From positions 1-64,000 of the forward strand of contig JAYRFV010000042.1 in assembly GCA_041908165.1 (NCBI GenBank): DNA of 64,000 bases. The letters are read 5' to 3'. The notes below the pieces were generated by a model. That model did no database searches. It worked only from the letters and a program-made list of their open reading frames with translations, and was not told where the DNA came from. Positions 52,700 through 62,458 of this stretch are shown piece by piece. Every line of letters starts with the position of its first letter. Within the stretch, counting starts at the first letter, position 1. The DNA comes from JACQZU01 sp041908165 (GTDB lineage Bacteria; Acidobacteriota; Holophagae; Holophagales; Holophagaceae). The translations under genes and the position numbers were made by a program.

Positions 52700-53272
52700 T
52701 CAGACCTTGAGGATCTCGGCTTCCTTGTGCTTGAGGATCTCGTCGATCTCCTTGATGTGCTCGTCGGTGATCTTCTGGATCTGCTCCAGGGTCTTCTTGA
52801 TCACGTCCTCGGAGAGCGGATTCTGCTTGTCCTTCTCGATCCGCTTGAGGTGCTCGTTGGAGTCGCGGCGGACGTTGCGCACCGCGGTCTTGATCTCCTC
52901 CCCGAGCTTGTGGAGCACCTTCACCAGTTCCTTGCGGCGCTCCTCGGTGAGGGCCGGGATCGGCAGGCGGATGACGTTGCCGTCGTTGCCGGGATTGAGG
53001 CCCAGCTCGCTTTTCAGGATCCCGGTCTCGATGGCCTTCATGCTGGACTTGTCGAAGGGCTGGATCACCAGCAGCGACGGCTCCGGCACGCTGATGGTGG
53101 CCAGTTGGGTCAGCGGCATGTGCGAGCCGTAGTACTCGACCTGGACGGTGTCCAGCAGGCTGGCGTGGGCGCGGCCGGTGCGGATGGTGGCCATTTCCTT
53201 CTTCAGCGTCTCGATGGAGCTGTGCATCCGCTTGCGGGTGTCCTGGACGATGGCATCGGGCGTATTCAGCAT
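52700..53272 (-). CDS. frr: Ribosome recycling factor
   Basis: 190 residues from MLNTPDAIVQDTRKRM. Splits post-termination ribosomes with EF-G. Family motifs: RTGRAHASLLDTVQVEYYGS, LATISVPEPSLLVIQPFDKS, GNVIRLPIPALTEERRKELVK and the long C-terminal coiled-coil arm (DEHIKEIDEILKHKEAEILKV). Normally behind pyrH; here frr stands alone between an amidase gene and the divergent ompW gene. Confidence 0.96.
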   Translation of the reverse strand: MLNTPDAIVQDTRKRMHSSIETLKKEMATIRTGRAHASLLDTVQVEYYGSHMPLTQLATISVPEPSLLVIQPFDKSSMKAIETGILKSELGLNPGNDGNVIRLPIPALTEERRKELVKVLHKLGEEIKTAVRNVRRDSNEHLKRIEKDKQNPLSEDVIKKTLEQIQKITDEHIKEIDEILKHKEAEILKV

Positions 53273-53407
53273 GAGCGGCTCCAACCTCTCCCTCTGTTCT
53301 AGCCCCCCGGCCAGGAATTGACCAGATCCGAGGCTCCGGCGGCCCGTTCGAGGCGAACGCGCCAATTCGGAGAAGGAAGGCTCAAAAGGTGACTTTATAG
53401 ATCTCTT

Positions 53408-53436
53408 TTGACACAATAAAGCGGATGAATTAGTAT
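53408..53436 (+). promoter_or_regulatory. Sigma-70-type promoter of ompW
   Basis: TTGACA at 53408-53413 and TAGTAT at 53431-53436, separated by 17 bases, the ideal spacing, within a local AT-rich stretch. The predicted transcript starts near 53443 and begins with the hairpin at 53444-53460. Best housekeeping-type promoter in the window. Confidence 0.75.
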
Positions 53437-53443
53437 TCAAAAA

Positions 53444-53460
53444 AGTCCAATGGTTGGACT
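53444..53460 (+). promoter_or_regulatory. 5' stem-loop of the ompW transcript
   Basis: AGTCCAA-TGG-TTGGACT, a 7-bp perfect stem with A-run before and GTTTTAT after. At the very start of the predicted message it could stabilise the mRNA, serve as an operator, or stop transcription entering from upstream. Confidence 0.5.
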
Positions 53461-53489
53461 GTTTTATAACTCATCGAGAGGAGGAATCC

Positions 53490-54116
53490 ATGCAAAAGTC
53501 CGTGGCATCCACCCTGATCGCCACCGCCCTGTGCGCCGGGGGCGCCCTGCAGGCCGCCCAGGAGGGCCCCTGGATGGTGCGCGTCCGCGCCGTCAGCCTC
53601 AAGCCTGCCGACAAGTCCGATCCGATCGCCGCGCTGAGCATCACGGCGGACAAGATCACGGTGAGCACCAAGACCATCCCCGAGATCGACTTCAGCTACT
53701 TCTTCACGCCGAACTTCGCCGCCGAGCTGATCCTGACCGTCCCCCAGCAGCACGATGTCAAGGTGGCCGGCACGTTCATCGGCACCTTCAAGCACCTGCC
53801 GCCGACCCTCACCGCCCAGTGGCACTTCCTTCCCGGCGGGGCCGTCGATCCCTACCTCGGCGCCGGCCTCAACCTCACCCTGCTCTCCGACGTGAAGCTG
53901 GCGGTGCCGGGCGTGGGCGCCCTGGACCTCAACGCGAGCAGCGTCGGCCCCGCCCTGCAGGCCGGCGTGGACATCAAGCTGGCACCGCAGTGGTCGCTGA
54001 ACCTCGACGTGAAGTACGTGCAGATCCGCAGCGACGTCAAGCTGAACGGCACCAAGATCAGCGCCGTCCAGGTCGATCCCCTGCTCATCGGCCTGGGCAT
54101 CGGCTACCGCTTCTAG
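53490..54116 (+). CDS. ompW: OmpW-family outer membrane protein
   Basis: 208 residues from MQKSVAST with GAGGAGG upstream (a 53454 ATG is longer but lacks such a site). Signal peptide to about residue 23. The mature protein is an eight-stranded barrel: WMVRVRAVSLKP, the conserved IPEIDFSYFFTPNFAAELIL, HLPPTLTAQWHFLP, YLGAGLNLTLL, and the C-terminal LLIGLGIGYRF ending in Phe. OmpW channels pass small hydrophobic compounds. Confidence 0.92.
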   Translation: MQKSVASTLIATALCAGGALQAAQEGPWMVRVRAVSLKPADKSDPIAALSITADKITVSTKTIPEIDFSYFFTPNFAAELILTVPQQHDVKVAGTFIGTFKHLPPTLTAQWHFLPGGAVDPYLGAGLNLTLLSDVKLAVPGVGALDLNASSVGPALQAGVDIKLAPQWSLNLDVKYVQIRSDVKLNGTKISAVQVDPLLIGLGIGYRF

Positions 54117-54125
54117 GCGGGCGGA

Positions 54126-54153
54126 AACCCCCGAAGGCCGGCCTTCGGAGGTT
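54126..54153. terminator. Bidirectional terminator between ompW and the formiminotransferase gene
   Basis: An 18-base perfect palindrome (54131-54148) extended outward with one mismatch, with AAA before it and TT after it on the plus strand. It lies between two convergent genes, as expected for a shared terminator. Confidence 0.6.
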
Positions 54154-55997
54154 CAGCGGCCCCCCAGCATCGCCTCCAGGCGCCGGTCGCCATCGGCGCA
54201 ACCGCGTTCGAGGCGTTCCCGGGCCTCCTGAAGGAGGGACCCGCAGCGCTCGCGCATCGCCGCCACGTAGGCCGCATCGGTGATGTCCTTGAGGTTGATC
54301 AGCACGTTCCAGAGCCCGCCGCGGACCCCGGCGAAGGCCATCTGCAGGCCCACCAGGGCGTCGGTCAAGGAGGCCGGGTTGCCGTGGGCCAAGGCGGCCT
54401 CGGCCGCACCCATCGCCTCCAGGCTGGCCTCGGCGGTGGCCAGGGGCACCTGCACCGCCTGCTTGAGCCCGGCCTGCATCGCCTCCTCCCGGGCCTGGCG
54501 ATCCTGGTCCGTGCCCTGCGGCAGGCGCCGCGCCTCCAGGTAGGCGTTGAAGGCGTCGGTGTCCTCGTCCACGCCGAGCACCAGACCATCCTTCACCCGG
54601 TGGGCCGTCTCGGCGGCCTGCCGCAGGGCCGCCTCCGCCCCGGCATCCTTGGCTTTGCTGAGGTTCGCCACCATCGACGCGAGACCGGCGCCCAGGGCCC
54701 CCGCCAGGGCGGCGATGGAGCCTCCGCCGGGGGCTGGCGTGTCCCGGCTCACTTCCGTCACCAGGTCGCGGACGCTCAGGGCCGCCAGCCCGGCCGGATG
54801 GACCTTCGGCAGCCCGAGCACCTTCCGGTCGATGTCGAAGGGCGCCACGTCCGCGAGCCCCATGCTGAACACGGCGCTGTCAAGTAGGTCCGGCACCGGC
54901 ACGAACGGCGACTTGCCCTGCCGTTCCAGGTAGAAGCGGCCGGCCTGTTCCAGCGCCGGGTAGGGCACCAGCCCGACGATCTCGGAGCCGGTCACCACCA
55001 GGCCGCGGGCGACGGCCAGCTCGCGGGCGGCCTCCAGCACCCGGTGCGGCGGTGTCCGCGAATAGTCGGTGAGGTTGATGGACAGCTGCGCCCGCTTGTA
55101 CTGGTCCACGTACCAGCCGATCGCCTTGCAGGCTCCGAACAGCCCGGCTCGGTAGGCCTTCTGCCCCACCAGGCCCCTCCCAGGATCGACATCGTTGAGC
55201 CGCAGCAGGTGCCTCAGGTCGTAGCCGTGGGCCGACCGGCAGTGCGCCTCGAGGGCGTCGAAGTCGGCCGCGTCGTGGTCGCAGTTGCCGCAGGGGAACC
55301 TGCCCTCGGCGTACTTCAGCTCCTTCCCGCTGCTGTAGAAGGGCGTGGTCTGCCCGCGCCGGGCCACTCGGCCCTTCTCGCGCAGTTCGAAGGCGATGTC
55401 AGTGGCGTGCGCCTTGTCCCGGCTGTTCAGGGTGACGTTGTAGGCGATCAGGAACTCGCGCGCCCCGGTGATCAGGGCGCCGGCCTTCGCGTCGAAGCGC
55501 GCCGGGCCGAAATCCGGGGCCCACGCCGGGTCCTTCAGCTTGTCCGCCAGCCCCTCGTACTCGCCCTTGCGCACCACGGCCAGGTTCCTGCGCTCGGGCC
55601 GGCTGGCCGCCTGCTCGTAGAGGTACACCGGCAGCTGCAGTTCGCGCCCGACCCGCTCGCCCAGGCGGCGCGCCAGGTCGGCGCAGTCGGCCATGGTCAC
55701 GCCCGCCACCGGGATGAAGGGGCAGACGTCGGTGGCGCCCATCCGCGGGTGGGCGCCGTGGTGGGTGCTCATGTCCAGCACCTGGGCGGCGGTCTTCACC
55801 GCCTGGAAGGCCGCCTCCACCGCGGCCTCGGGGTCGCCCACGAAGGTCACCACGGTGCGGTGGGTGTCCGCCCCCGGGTCCACGTCGAGCAGGGAAACCC
55901 CCTTCACCGCCTCGATCGCGTCGGTGATCGTCCTGATCCTGCCTGGATCCCGCCCTTCCGAGAAGTTCGGGACGCACTCCACCACCCGCTGGGACAT
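54153..55997 (-). CDS. ftcD: Glutamate formiminotransferase / formiminotetrahydrofolate cyclodeaminase
   Basis: 614 residues from MSQRVVECVP. The N-terminal formiminotransferase (about 1-400: VECVPNFSEGRD, HGAHPRMGATDVCPF, ITGAREFLIAYNVTLN, QLSINLTDY) and C-terminal cyclodeaminase (about 415-614: TPAPGGGSIAALAGALGAGL, DEDTDAFNAYL) are joined as in the bifunctional histidine-catabolism enzyme that passes formimino groups to folate. Odd feature: an insertion in the first domain has C236-x2-C239-x12-H252-x4-H257, a classical C2H2 zinc-finger spacing. No hut genes adjoin. GAGGTG precedes the start. Confidence 0.92.
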   Translation of the reverse strand: MSQRVVECVPNFSEGRDPGRIRTITDAIEAVKGVSLLDVDPGADTHRTVVTFVGDPEAAVEAAFQAVKTAAQVLDMSTHHGAHPRMGATDVCPFIPVAGVTMADCADLARRLGERVGRELQLPVYLYEQAASRPERRNLAVVRKGEYEGLADKLKDPAWAPDFGPARFDAKAGALITGAREFLIAYNVTLNSRDKAHATDIAFELREKGRVARRGQTTPFYSSGKELKYAEGRFPCGNCDHDAADFDALEAHCRSAHGYDLRHLLRLNDVDPGRGLVGQKAYRAGLFGACKAIGWYVDQYKRAQLSINLTDYSRTPPHRVLEAARELAVARGLVVTGSEIVGLVPYPALEQAGRFYLERQGKSPFVPVPDLLDSAVFSMGLADVAPFDIDRKVLGLPKVHPAGLAALSVRDLVTEVSRDTPAPGGGSIAALAGALGAGLASMVANLSKAKDAGAEAALRQAAETAHRVKDGLVLGVDEDTDAFNAYLEARRLPQGTDQDRQAREEAMQAGLKQAVQVPLATAEASLEAMGAAEAALAHGNPASLTDALVGLQMAFAGVRGGLWNVLINLKDITDAAYVAAMRERCGSLLQEARERLERGCADGDRRLEAMLGGR

Positions 55998-56094
55998 CGG
56001 CACCTCGACCCCGGCCTCCGGCCGCCCTTCCATGGTGCCCTTACCAGGCAGGCCCCGCGAGGACAGGGGTCACAGCCCGGGCAGGGGTCCCGGC

Positions 56095-56523
56095 CTACTG
56101 GGTGATGTACCGCTCCAGCTGCTCGATGATGAACTGCTGCTGGGAGATGGTCTCCTTCACCAGGTCGCCGATGGAGAGGATGCCGATGACCTCCTGGCCG
56201 GGGCCGAGCACCGGCAGGTGCCGGCAGTGGCGGTCGGTCATGATCGCCATGCATTCCTCGACGGTCTGTTCGAGGGTGACGTAGGCGATCTTGTCGCTCA
56301 TCACCTCGCGGACCGGGATGTCCTTCGACGCCTTGCCCTTCAGGATCACCTTGCGGGCGTAGTCGCGCTCGCTGAAGATCCCCACCAGCCTGCCGTTCTC
56401 GATCACCAGCAGGGCCCCGATGTCCTTGGCGGCCATGGCCTCGAGCGCCTGGAACACGGTGTCGCCGGGCTGCACGGACATCGGCGCGCCGCGCCCTTCG
56501 AGCAGCTGCTTGATCGATCGCAT
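56095..56523 (-). CDS. CBS-pair domain protein
   Basis: 142 residues, made of two CBS motifs: VQPGDTVFQALEAMAAKDIGALLVIENGRLVGIFSERD (first; split over two strands and helices) and VTLEQTVEECMAIM through GILSIGDLV (second), plus a C-terminal helix. Stand-alone CBS pairs bind AMP/ATP or SAM and regulate partners. Lies 97 bases upstream of the formiminotransferase on the same strand; the partner is not known. Confidence 0.9.
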   Translation of the reverse strand: MRSIKQLLEGRGAPMSVQPGDTVFQALEAMAAKDIGALLVIENGRLVGIFSERDYARKVILKGKASKDIPVREVMSDKIAYVTLEQTVEECMAIMTDRHCRHLPVLGPGQEVIGILSIGDLVKETISQQQFIIEQLERYITQ

Positions 56524-56641
56524 GGGGCCTCCGTCGGCGGACAGGAATGGGAGCGTGATCCTGACTATACGTCCAAGCTCCACGCGCCTCCAGAGCCGGG
56601 GCCCGGCAAAGCGGCGGACCCCCGGGTCCACTGCGTCCGCA

Positions 56642-57709
56642 TCATCCCGGGCGACGAACGGCGCCCAGCCGGCCCAGGGGCGCCTCGATGAGGCGGTGGG
56701 CCAGCGCCCCGGCCACCAGGGCCAGGGCCACCGACAGGATGAAGGCCGGCCAGGGTTGCAGCGCGCCGGCCCCCAGCTTCCGCAGCAGGTGGTAGGCGAA
56801 GGGGTGAAGCAGGTAGATGCCGTAGCTCCAGGCCCCCACCCGGCCGAGGATCCTGCCCAGGAGGCCGGGCGCGCCTCCCTGGAGGGCCGCCAGCAGCAGC
56901 AGCGCGGCGGCGACCAGCAGGTACTTGTAGCGGACCGCCCCCATCAGCACGTCGAAGTGGTCGTAGAAGCGCGGCTGGGTCCACAGCAGCACCGCCAGCA
57001 GCGGCGCCGCCAGCAAGGCGACGGCGGGCAGCCGCAGCCGCCAGGGGATGCGTTCGTGCAGTTCCGCCAGCAGCGCCCCCAGCGCCAGGAGGAACACCTG
57101 GTTGCCCGGCTGCACGTAGGTGTGGAAGCGGTTCCACAGCGGCGCTCCGGGCACCCGCTGCAGGGTCCAGCCGAGGCTCCAGCAGGACAGCCCGGCGGCC
57201 AGCACCAGGAGGAAGCCCCACCCCAGCCGCGCCCGCAACCAGGCGACCAGCGGCCAGGCGGCGAAGGCCAGCGCCACCAGGCCCACGTACCAGCCGCCGG
57301 TGACCAGGGCGTGGTTCGGATGGATGGCGCCGAAGCTCAGGGTGAGATTCTCGGCGACCATCCGCGCCGAGCCCTCCGGCCCCATGCCCAGCCGGAATCC
57401 CAGGTTCAGGGCCACCGCCAGATAGAACAGCGGCGCCAGCCGCAGCCAGCGCTTCAGCGCATGGCGGCCGGGCCCTTCCGCGGCGATGGCGGACCAGGGG
57501 CTCTGCCGCAGCAACAGGAAGCCGCTCAGCAGGAAGAAGGCCGACACGCCGAAGTTGCCGAGCCGGGCGAAGGCCATGTTGAAGAAGCTGCCCGCGGGCC
57601 AGAGCCCCCACCACACGCTCAGGTGGTAGACGGCCACGGCCAGGGCCAGCAGCCCGCGGAAGGCGTCGAGCCCGGCGAGGCGCTCGCCGCGGGCCGGCGC
57701 TTCAGCCAT
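56642..57709 (-). CDS. Acyltransferase 3 family membrane protein (OafA/YrhL-like)
   Basis: 355 residues from MAEAPARGERLAGLDAFRG with AGGGGTGG upstream; an ATG at 57757 is longer. About ten membrane segments. Family motifs: LAGLDAFRGLLALAVAVYHL with the catalytic-type His, FLLSGFLLLR, the RWLRLAPLFYL Arg region and SYGIYLLHPFAYHLL near the C-terminus. Transfers acyl groups to envelope sugars. No glycan genes adjoin, so its substrate is open. Confidence 0.88.
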   Translation of the reverse strand: MAEAPARGERLAGLDAFRGLLALAVAVYHLSVWWGLWPAGSFFNMAFARLGNFGVSAFFLLSGFLLLRQSPWSAIAAEGPGRHALKRWLRLAPLFYLAVALNLGFRLGMGPEGSARMVAENLTLSFGAIHPNHALVTGGWYVGLVALAFAAWPLVAWLRARLGWGFLLVLAAGLSCWSLGWTLQRVPGAPLWNRFHTYVQPGNQVFLLALGALLAELHERIPWRLRLPAVALLAAPLLAVLLWTQPRFYDHFDVLMGAVRYKYLLVAAALLLLAALQGGAPGLLGRILGRVGAWSYGIYLLHPFAYHLLRKLGAGALQPWPAFILSVALALVAGALAHRLIEAPLGRLGAVRRPG

Positions 57710-57781
57710 CCACCCCTGCTTCGTCCGCAACCGCACCCACCAGCTTCCTGCGTCCATGGCAGCCAGTGTGGCAGGGCGAGG

Positions 57782-59116
57782 TCAGCCGCGCTCGCGGGGC
57801 AGCGGCGGCGGCGCGGCGAAGCCGTACCAGTCGACCCGGCGGGTGCCGAGCATCACCGCGCCGAGCAGGACGAACAACAGCACCGAACCCAGCAGCAGCG
57901 CATTGTCCTCGGAGGCCAGCAGTCCGTACAGAGCCGCGTACAGCACCGCCACGCCCGCGGCGAAGGCGCCGCCCTGCGTCCAGGACCGCAGCACTCCCGC
58001 CAGGTAGGAACCGAGGAGGGCCACGCAGGCGCTGGAGGCAAGGATGTAGGCGAGGACGAAGCCCAGCCGTTCCGAGAGGCCGAGCAGCAGCAGGAAGAAG
58101 ACCCCCAGCGCCAGCCCGACCAGGCCGTACTGCACCGGGTGGATCGGCAACCGGCGCAGCACCTCGAACAGGAAGAAGCCGCCCAGGGTGAGCAGCACGA
58201 ACAGCACCCCGTACTTCACCGCCCGCTCGCTCTGCAGGTAGACGTTCACCGGCTCGATGAAGTCCACGCCGAAGGCCTCCTCGCCCGGACCCTTGGCCTG
58301 CAGGATCGCCTCCAGGTCCCGCGCCAGCTCGTTGACCTGCCAGAGGGCCTCGAAGCCCTGCGGCCCGACCTTCCGCTCCAGGGGCAGGAAGCGGCCCTGG
58401 AAGCTGGGCGTGGCCCAGCCGCCCGCCAGGGTCATCCGGGTCAGTCCTGCCACCGGCGCCACCGAAAGGTGCCCGGAGCCGAGCAGGTCCAAGGACAGGG
58501 TGAACGGCACCGACAGGGGACGGCCCGGATCCAGCTGGCCCAGCGGCGCCTCGATGGCCGAGGCGAGGGCGAGCCTTCGGCTGCCGGACCGGAAGTACAG
58601 GGGGCGGCCTTCCCAGCGCACGGACGGCTGCGCCAGCAGTCCGCGCCGGTCGGTGACCCCGAGCACCAGGTAGGCCGGTCCGGGGGTCACCGGGCCGGCG
58701 GATCCCGGGTAGCGGTTCTCGACGGGCACCTGGAAGCTGCCTTGCAGCTCCGCGGCCAGGCGGTAGACCTGGGTCCGGTAGAGGCCACGCTGACGCGGTT
58801 CAACCTTCACCTGGCCGGCGATGGCCAGGTCGCGCGGGACCACGATCCGCTGTCGCTCGCAGACCTTGGTGGTCACCGAGGTCCGGCCGGTCTTCTCGTC
58901 CACCGTCCGGGACTCCACGGGCTCGGTGTAGGTCAGCACGAGCAGGGGCCCGATCAGCTGCTGCCTTCCCGCCGAACTGTCGGCGACCTCGCGCTCGACC
59001 TCCCGGTGGCGGGCGTTTCGTTCGCTGATGACCCCCTGCACCAGCGCCAGCGGGATCAGCAGGAGCAGGCTCAGCCCTGCCACCGCGGCACCCTTGGCCA
59101 GCAGTCTCCAGTTCAT
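57782..59116 (-). CDS. creD: CreD-like inner membrane protein
   Basis: 444 residues from MNWRLLAKG with GAGGAGG upstream. One N-terminal membrane segment, a large periplasmic domain (about 30-290; RQRIVVPRDLAI, RQRGLYRTQVYRLAAELQGSF), then about five C-terminal segments (VKYGVLFVLLTLGGFFLFEV; PVQYGLVGLALGVFFLLLLGL). CreD is the main target of the CreBC two-component system in enterobacteria and affects envelope integrity. It follows creC by 79 bases. Confidence 0.9.
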   Translation of the reverse strand: MNWRLLAKGAAVAGLSLLLLIPLALVQGVISERNARHREVEREVADSSAGRQQLIGPLLVLTYTEPVESRTVDEKTGRTSVTTKVCERQRIVVPRDLAIAGQVKVEPRQRGLYRTQVYRLAAELQGSFQVPVENRYPGSAGPVTPGPAYLVLGVTDRRGLLAQPSVRWEGRPLYFRSGSRRLALASAIEAPLGQLDPGRPLSVPFTLSLDLLGSGHLSVAPVAGLTRMTLAGGWATPSFQGRFLPLERKVGPQGFEALWQVNELARDLEAILQAKGPGEEAFGVDFIEPVNVYLQSERAVKYGVLFVLLTLGGFFLFEVLRRLPIHPVQYGLVGLALGVFFLLLLGLSERLGFVLAYILASSACVALLGSYLAGVLRSWTQGGAFAAGVAVLYAALYGLLASEDNALLLGSVLLFVLLGAVMLGTRRVDWYGFAAPPPLPRERG

Positions 59117-59195
59117 GCGCACCTCCTCAAGGCCTGGGCGCATCCTGCGCCGGCCCGGTGAAGGCTCGGTGGGCTTCCGTGAAGGCAGGGTGAAG

Positions 59196-60613
59196 TCAGC
59201 CCAGCGGCAGCTCCAGCCGGGCCTCGGCGCCGCCCTCCGGATGGTTGTCCAGGCTCACCGCGCCCTGGTGGAGCTTGGCCACCTCCCGGACGAAGCTGAG
59301 CCCGAGGCCGGTGCCCTTGGCATCGCCCGGGCCGGGCAGCGAGAAGAACGGTGTGAACAGCCGCTCCCGGGCCCAGTCCGGCAGGCCCGGGCCGGCGTCC
59401 CGGATCCGCACCCGGCCCCTGCCCTGGGCGACCTCGAGGGTGATCCGCACGGTGCCCTCCGGTGGCGAGAAGGCCACCGCGTTCTCCAGCAGGTTGCGCA
59501 GGGCCTGCTCAAGCAGGAACGCTTCGCCGAAGACCTCGAGGTCCGCCAGCCCCTCCCGCTGGATCCGCAGCCGCTTCTTCGCCAGGGACGGTTCCAGGGC
59601 GCCCAGGACCTTGTCCAGCATCCCCTGCAGTCCCACCGGGCCGGGGTCCTGCAGGGACTGCCGGTGCTCGAGGGTGGCCAGGGCCAGCATCCGTTCGATC
59701 AGGCGGCGCAGCCGGGCCTCCTGGTCGAGGATGTTGGCCAGGAAGCGCTCCCGGTCCGCTTCCGGCATGGGCTCGCCGAGCAGTTCGGCGGCGCCGCGGA
59801 TCGCCGTCAGGGGGCTCTTCATCTCGTGGGTCAGGTGCTGGACGTAGCGTTCGACGTACTGCCGGCCTTCGAGCTGGATGCGCATGGACTCCAGCGCCCG
59901 GCCCAGCTCCGCCAGCTCCCCGCCGAGGCTGGGCAGGGTCGCGGGGCGGCCCTCGGCGACGCTGCCCGCGTAGGCCTTGAGCCGCGCCACCGAGCGCCCC
60001 AGCCAGCCGGTCAGCAGCACCCCCACCAGCAGGGCCGAGCCCAGCAGCACCGCGCCCGCCTGCAGCACCTTGCGGCGGCTGCGCTCGGCATAGGGGTGGA
60101 GCGAGGCGGTCGGCGCCACCACCGTCAACACCCCCGCCAGGCGGCCGTCCAGGCGCACCGGAGCGGCCACGTGCATGGAGGAGCTGGACGGATCGGCCGG
60201 ATCGAGGCGGCTGGTGCGGGCGCCGTATTCCCCGCGAAGGGTTCGGAGGACGTCATTCCAGGTGGACAGGTCCTGTCCCGGGGCGAGGCCCTGGGAATCG
60301 TACTGCACCCGACCCTGGGCGTCGGTGACGGTGACCCGCAGCATCGGCTGGCGGTGCTCCAGGCCCCAGATCCGGGCACCCAGGTCGCGGCGCCGGTAGC
60401 GGGCCACGGCCGTCGCCAGCCGGCCGCCCTCCAGGCTCCCGGCAGCCAGGTCGGTGGCGGCGACCTCCGCCAGCAGGTGGGCGGTGTCCGCGAGGGTCAC
60501 CTCCATCCCCTGGCGGACCCCGGGCTTCACCTCCTCGGCGAAGATCGACAGCACCGCGTAGGCGGCCAGGCCGACCACCAGGAAGAAGCCGAGGAACAGG
60601 CGCAGGCCCAGCT

Positions 60614-60617
<4 letters not shown>
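59196..60617 (-). CDS. creC: CreC-like sensor histidine kinase
   Basis: 473 residues. Membrane segment 5-27, periplasmic sensor (about 30-180), second segment (AGAVLLGSALLVGVLLTGWL), HAMP, HisKA with the phospho-accepting His in HLTHEMKSPLTAIRG, and HATPase (LLENAVAFSPPEG, DAGPGLPDW, GTGLGLSFVREVAKLH). Domain order and length match CreC. Its start overlaps the creB stop by four bases. Confidence 0.9.
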
Positions 60618-61279
<662 letters not shown>

Positions 61280-61287
61280 GGCCGCCC

Positions 61288-62325
61288 TCAGCGGTAGACC
61301 ACCTTGCCGGTCCCCGGCACCAGCTCGCCCATCACCCAGGCCGGCTCGCCGGCGGCGTGCAGGTCGGAGAGCACCGCCCCGGCGTCCTCGCCGCGCACGA
61401 TCAGCACCATGCCGACCCCCAGGTTGAAGCTCCGGCGGGCGTCCTCGAGGCCCAGGCCGCCCTTCTCCATGAGGTAGCGGAACAGCGGCGGAACCTGCCA
61501 GCTGCCGGTGTCGATGGCGGCGTCCAGGTGGGCGGGCAGAACACGGGGAATATTGTCAGTGAGCCCGCCTCCGGTGATGTGGGCCATGGCCCGCAGCCGG
61601 CCGCCCTCCACCAGGGGCAGCAGCGGCTTGAGGTAGCTGCGGTGCACCGCCAGCAGGGCTTGGCCGACGTTCACGCCGGTGCCTGGAAGCTCGTCGCCGA
61701 CCCGCAGGCCCTCCAGCTCGAAGCAGACCTTGCGGGCCAGGGAGTAGCCGTTGGTGTGCAGCCCGCTGCTGGGCAGGCCGATCAGGACGTCATCCTCCTC
61801 GAGGGCGTCCAGGCGCGGCAGCAGGGCCGCCTCGTCGACCACCCCGACGATGGTGCCGGCCACGTCCACCTCACCCTCGGCATAGACGCCGGGCATCTCC
61901 GCCAGTTCGCCGCCGATCAGGGCGCAGCCAGCCTCCTGGCAGGCCTTGCCCATGCCCAGGACGATCTTCTCGATGACCTCCGGCTCCAGCCGCTGGGCCG
62001 CGATGTAGTCGAGGAAGAACAGCGGCCGCGCGCCCTGCACCAGGATGTCGTTGATGCAGTGGTTGACCAGGTCCTGGCCGACCGTGTCCCACTTGCCGGC
62101 CAGACGCGCCACCTTCATCTTGGTGCCGACGCCGTCCATGGAACTCACCAGGATCGGGTTCGGCTCCGGGAACCGGGCGCTGAACAGGCCGCCGAACAGG
62201 CCGATGTCGCTGCGCACGCCGGGAGTCCGAGTCGCCTTCACCAGCGGCTTGATGCGCCGCAGCGCCTCGTCCTGGCGGTTGATGTCCACACCCGCCGCCG
62301 CGTAGGTGGTCTTCGCGTCGCTCAT
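61288..62325 (-). CDS. purM: Phosphoribosylformylglycinamidine cyclo-ligase (AIR synthetase)
   Basis: 345 residues from MSDAKTTYAAAGVDI. Fifth step of purine synthesis: ATP-dependent ring closure of FGAM to AIR. Family features: TYAAAGVDINRQDEAL, SSMDGVGTKMKVA, GQDLVNHCINDILVQGARPL, ALIGGELAEMPG and AHITGGGLTDNIPRVLP. Full length for the family. Located between creB and isocitrate lyase with a hairpin in front; no other pur gene nearby. Confidence 0.96.
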   Translation of the reverse strand: MSDAKTTYAAAGVDINRQDEALRRIKPLVKATRTPGVRSDIGLFGGLFSARFPEPNPILVSSMDGVGTKMKVARLAGKWDTVGQDLVNHCINDILVQGARPLFFLDYIAAQRLEPEVIEKIVLGMGKACQEAGCALIGGELAEMPGVYAEGEVDVAGTIVGVVDEAALLPRLDALEEDDVLIGLPSSGLHTNGYSLARKVCFELEGLRVGDELPGTGVNVGQALLAVHRSYLKPLLPLVEGGRLRAMAHITGGGLTDNIPRVLPAHLDAAIDTGSWQVPPLFRYLMEKGGLGLEDARRSFNLGVGMVLIVRGEDAGAVLSDLHAAGEPAWVMGELVPGTGKVVYR

Positions 62326-62388
62326 GCCTGCCCCCGCCGGGCATTGTCGCACAGCGCGCCCTGCGGTTCCGGGCCGATCCGGCGTGAG

Positions 62389-62426
62389 CCCGGCAGGGGC
62401 GGCGGATTCCCGCCGCCCCTGCCGGG
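62389..62426. terminator. Long GC hairpin between isocitrate lyase and purM
   Basis: A perfect 17-bp stem (62389-62405 with 62410-62426) and 4-base loop, 32 bases after the isocitrate lyase stop. No U-tract on either side, so either a Rho-type or pausing terminator or an mRNA 3' protective hairpin. Confidence 0.55.
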
Positions 62427-62458
62427 GTCTGTGCCCGCCTCGGCCGGGACGGCGTCTC

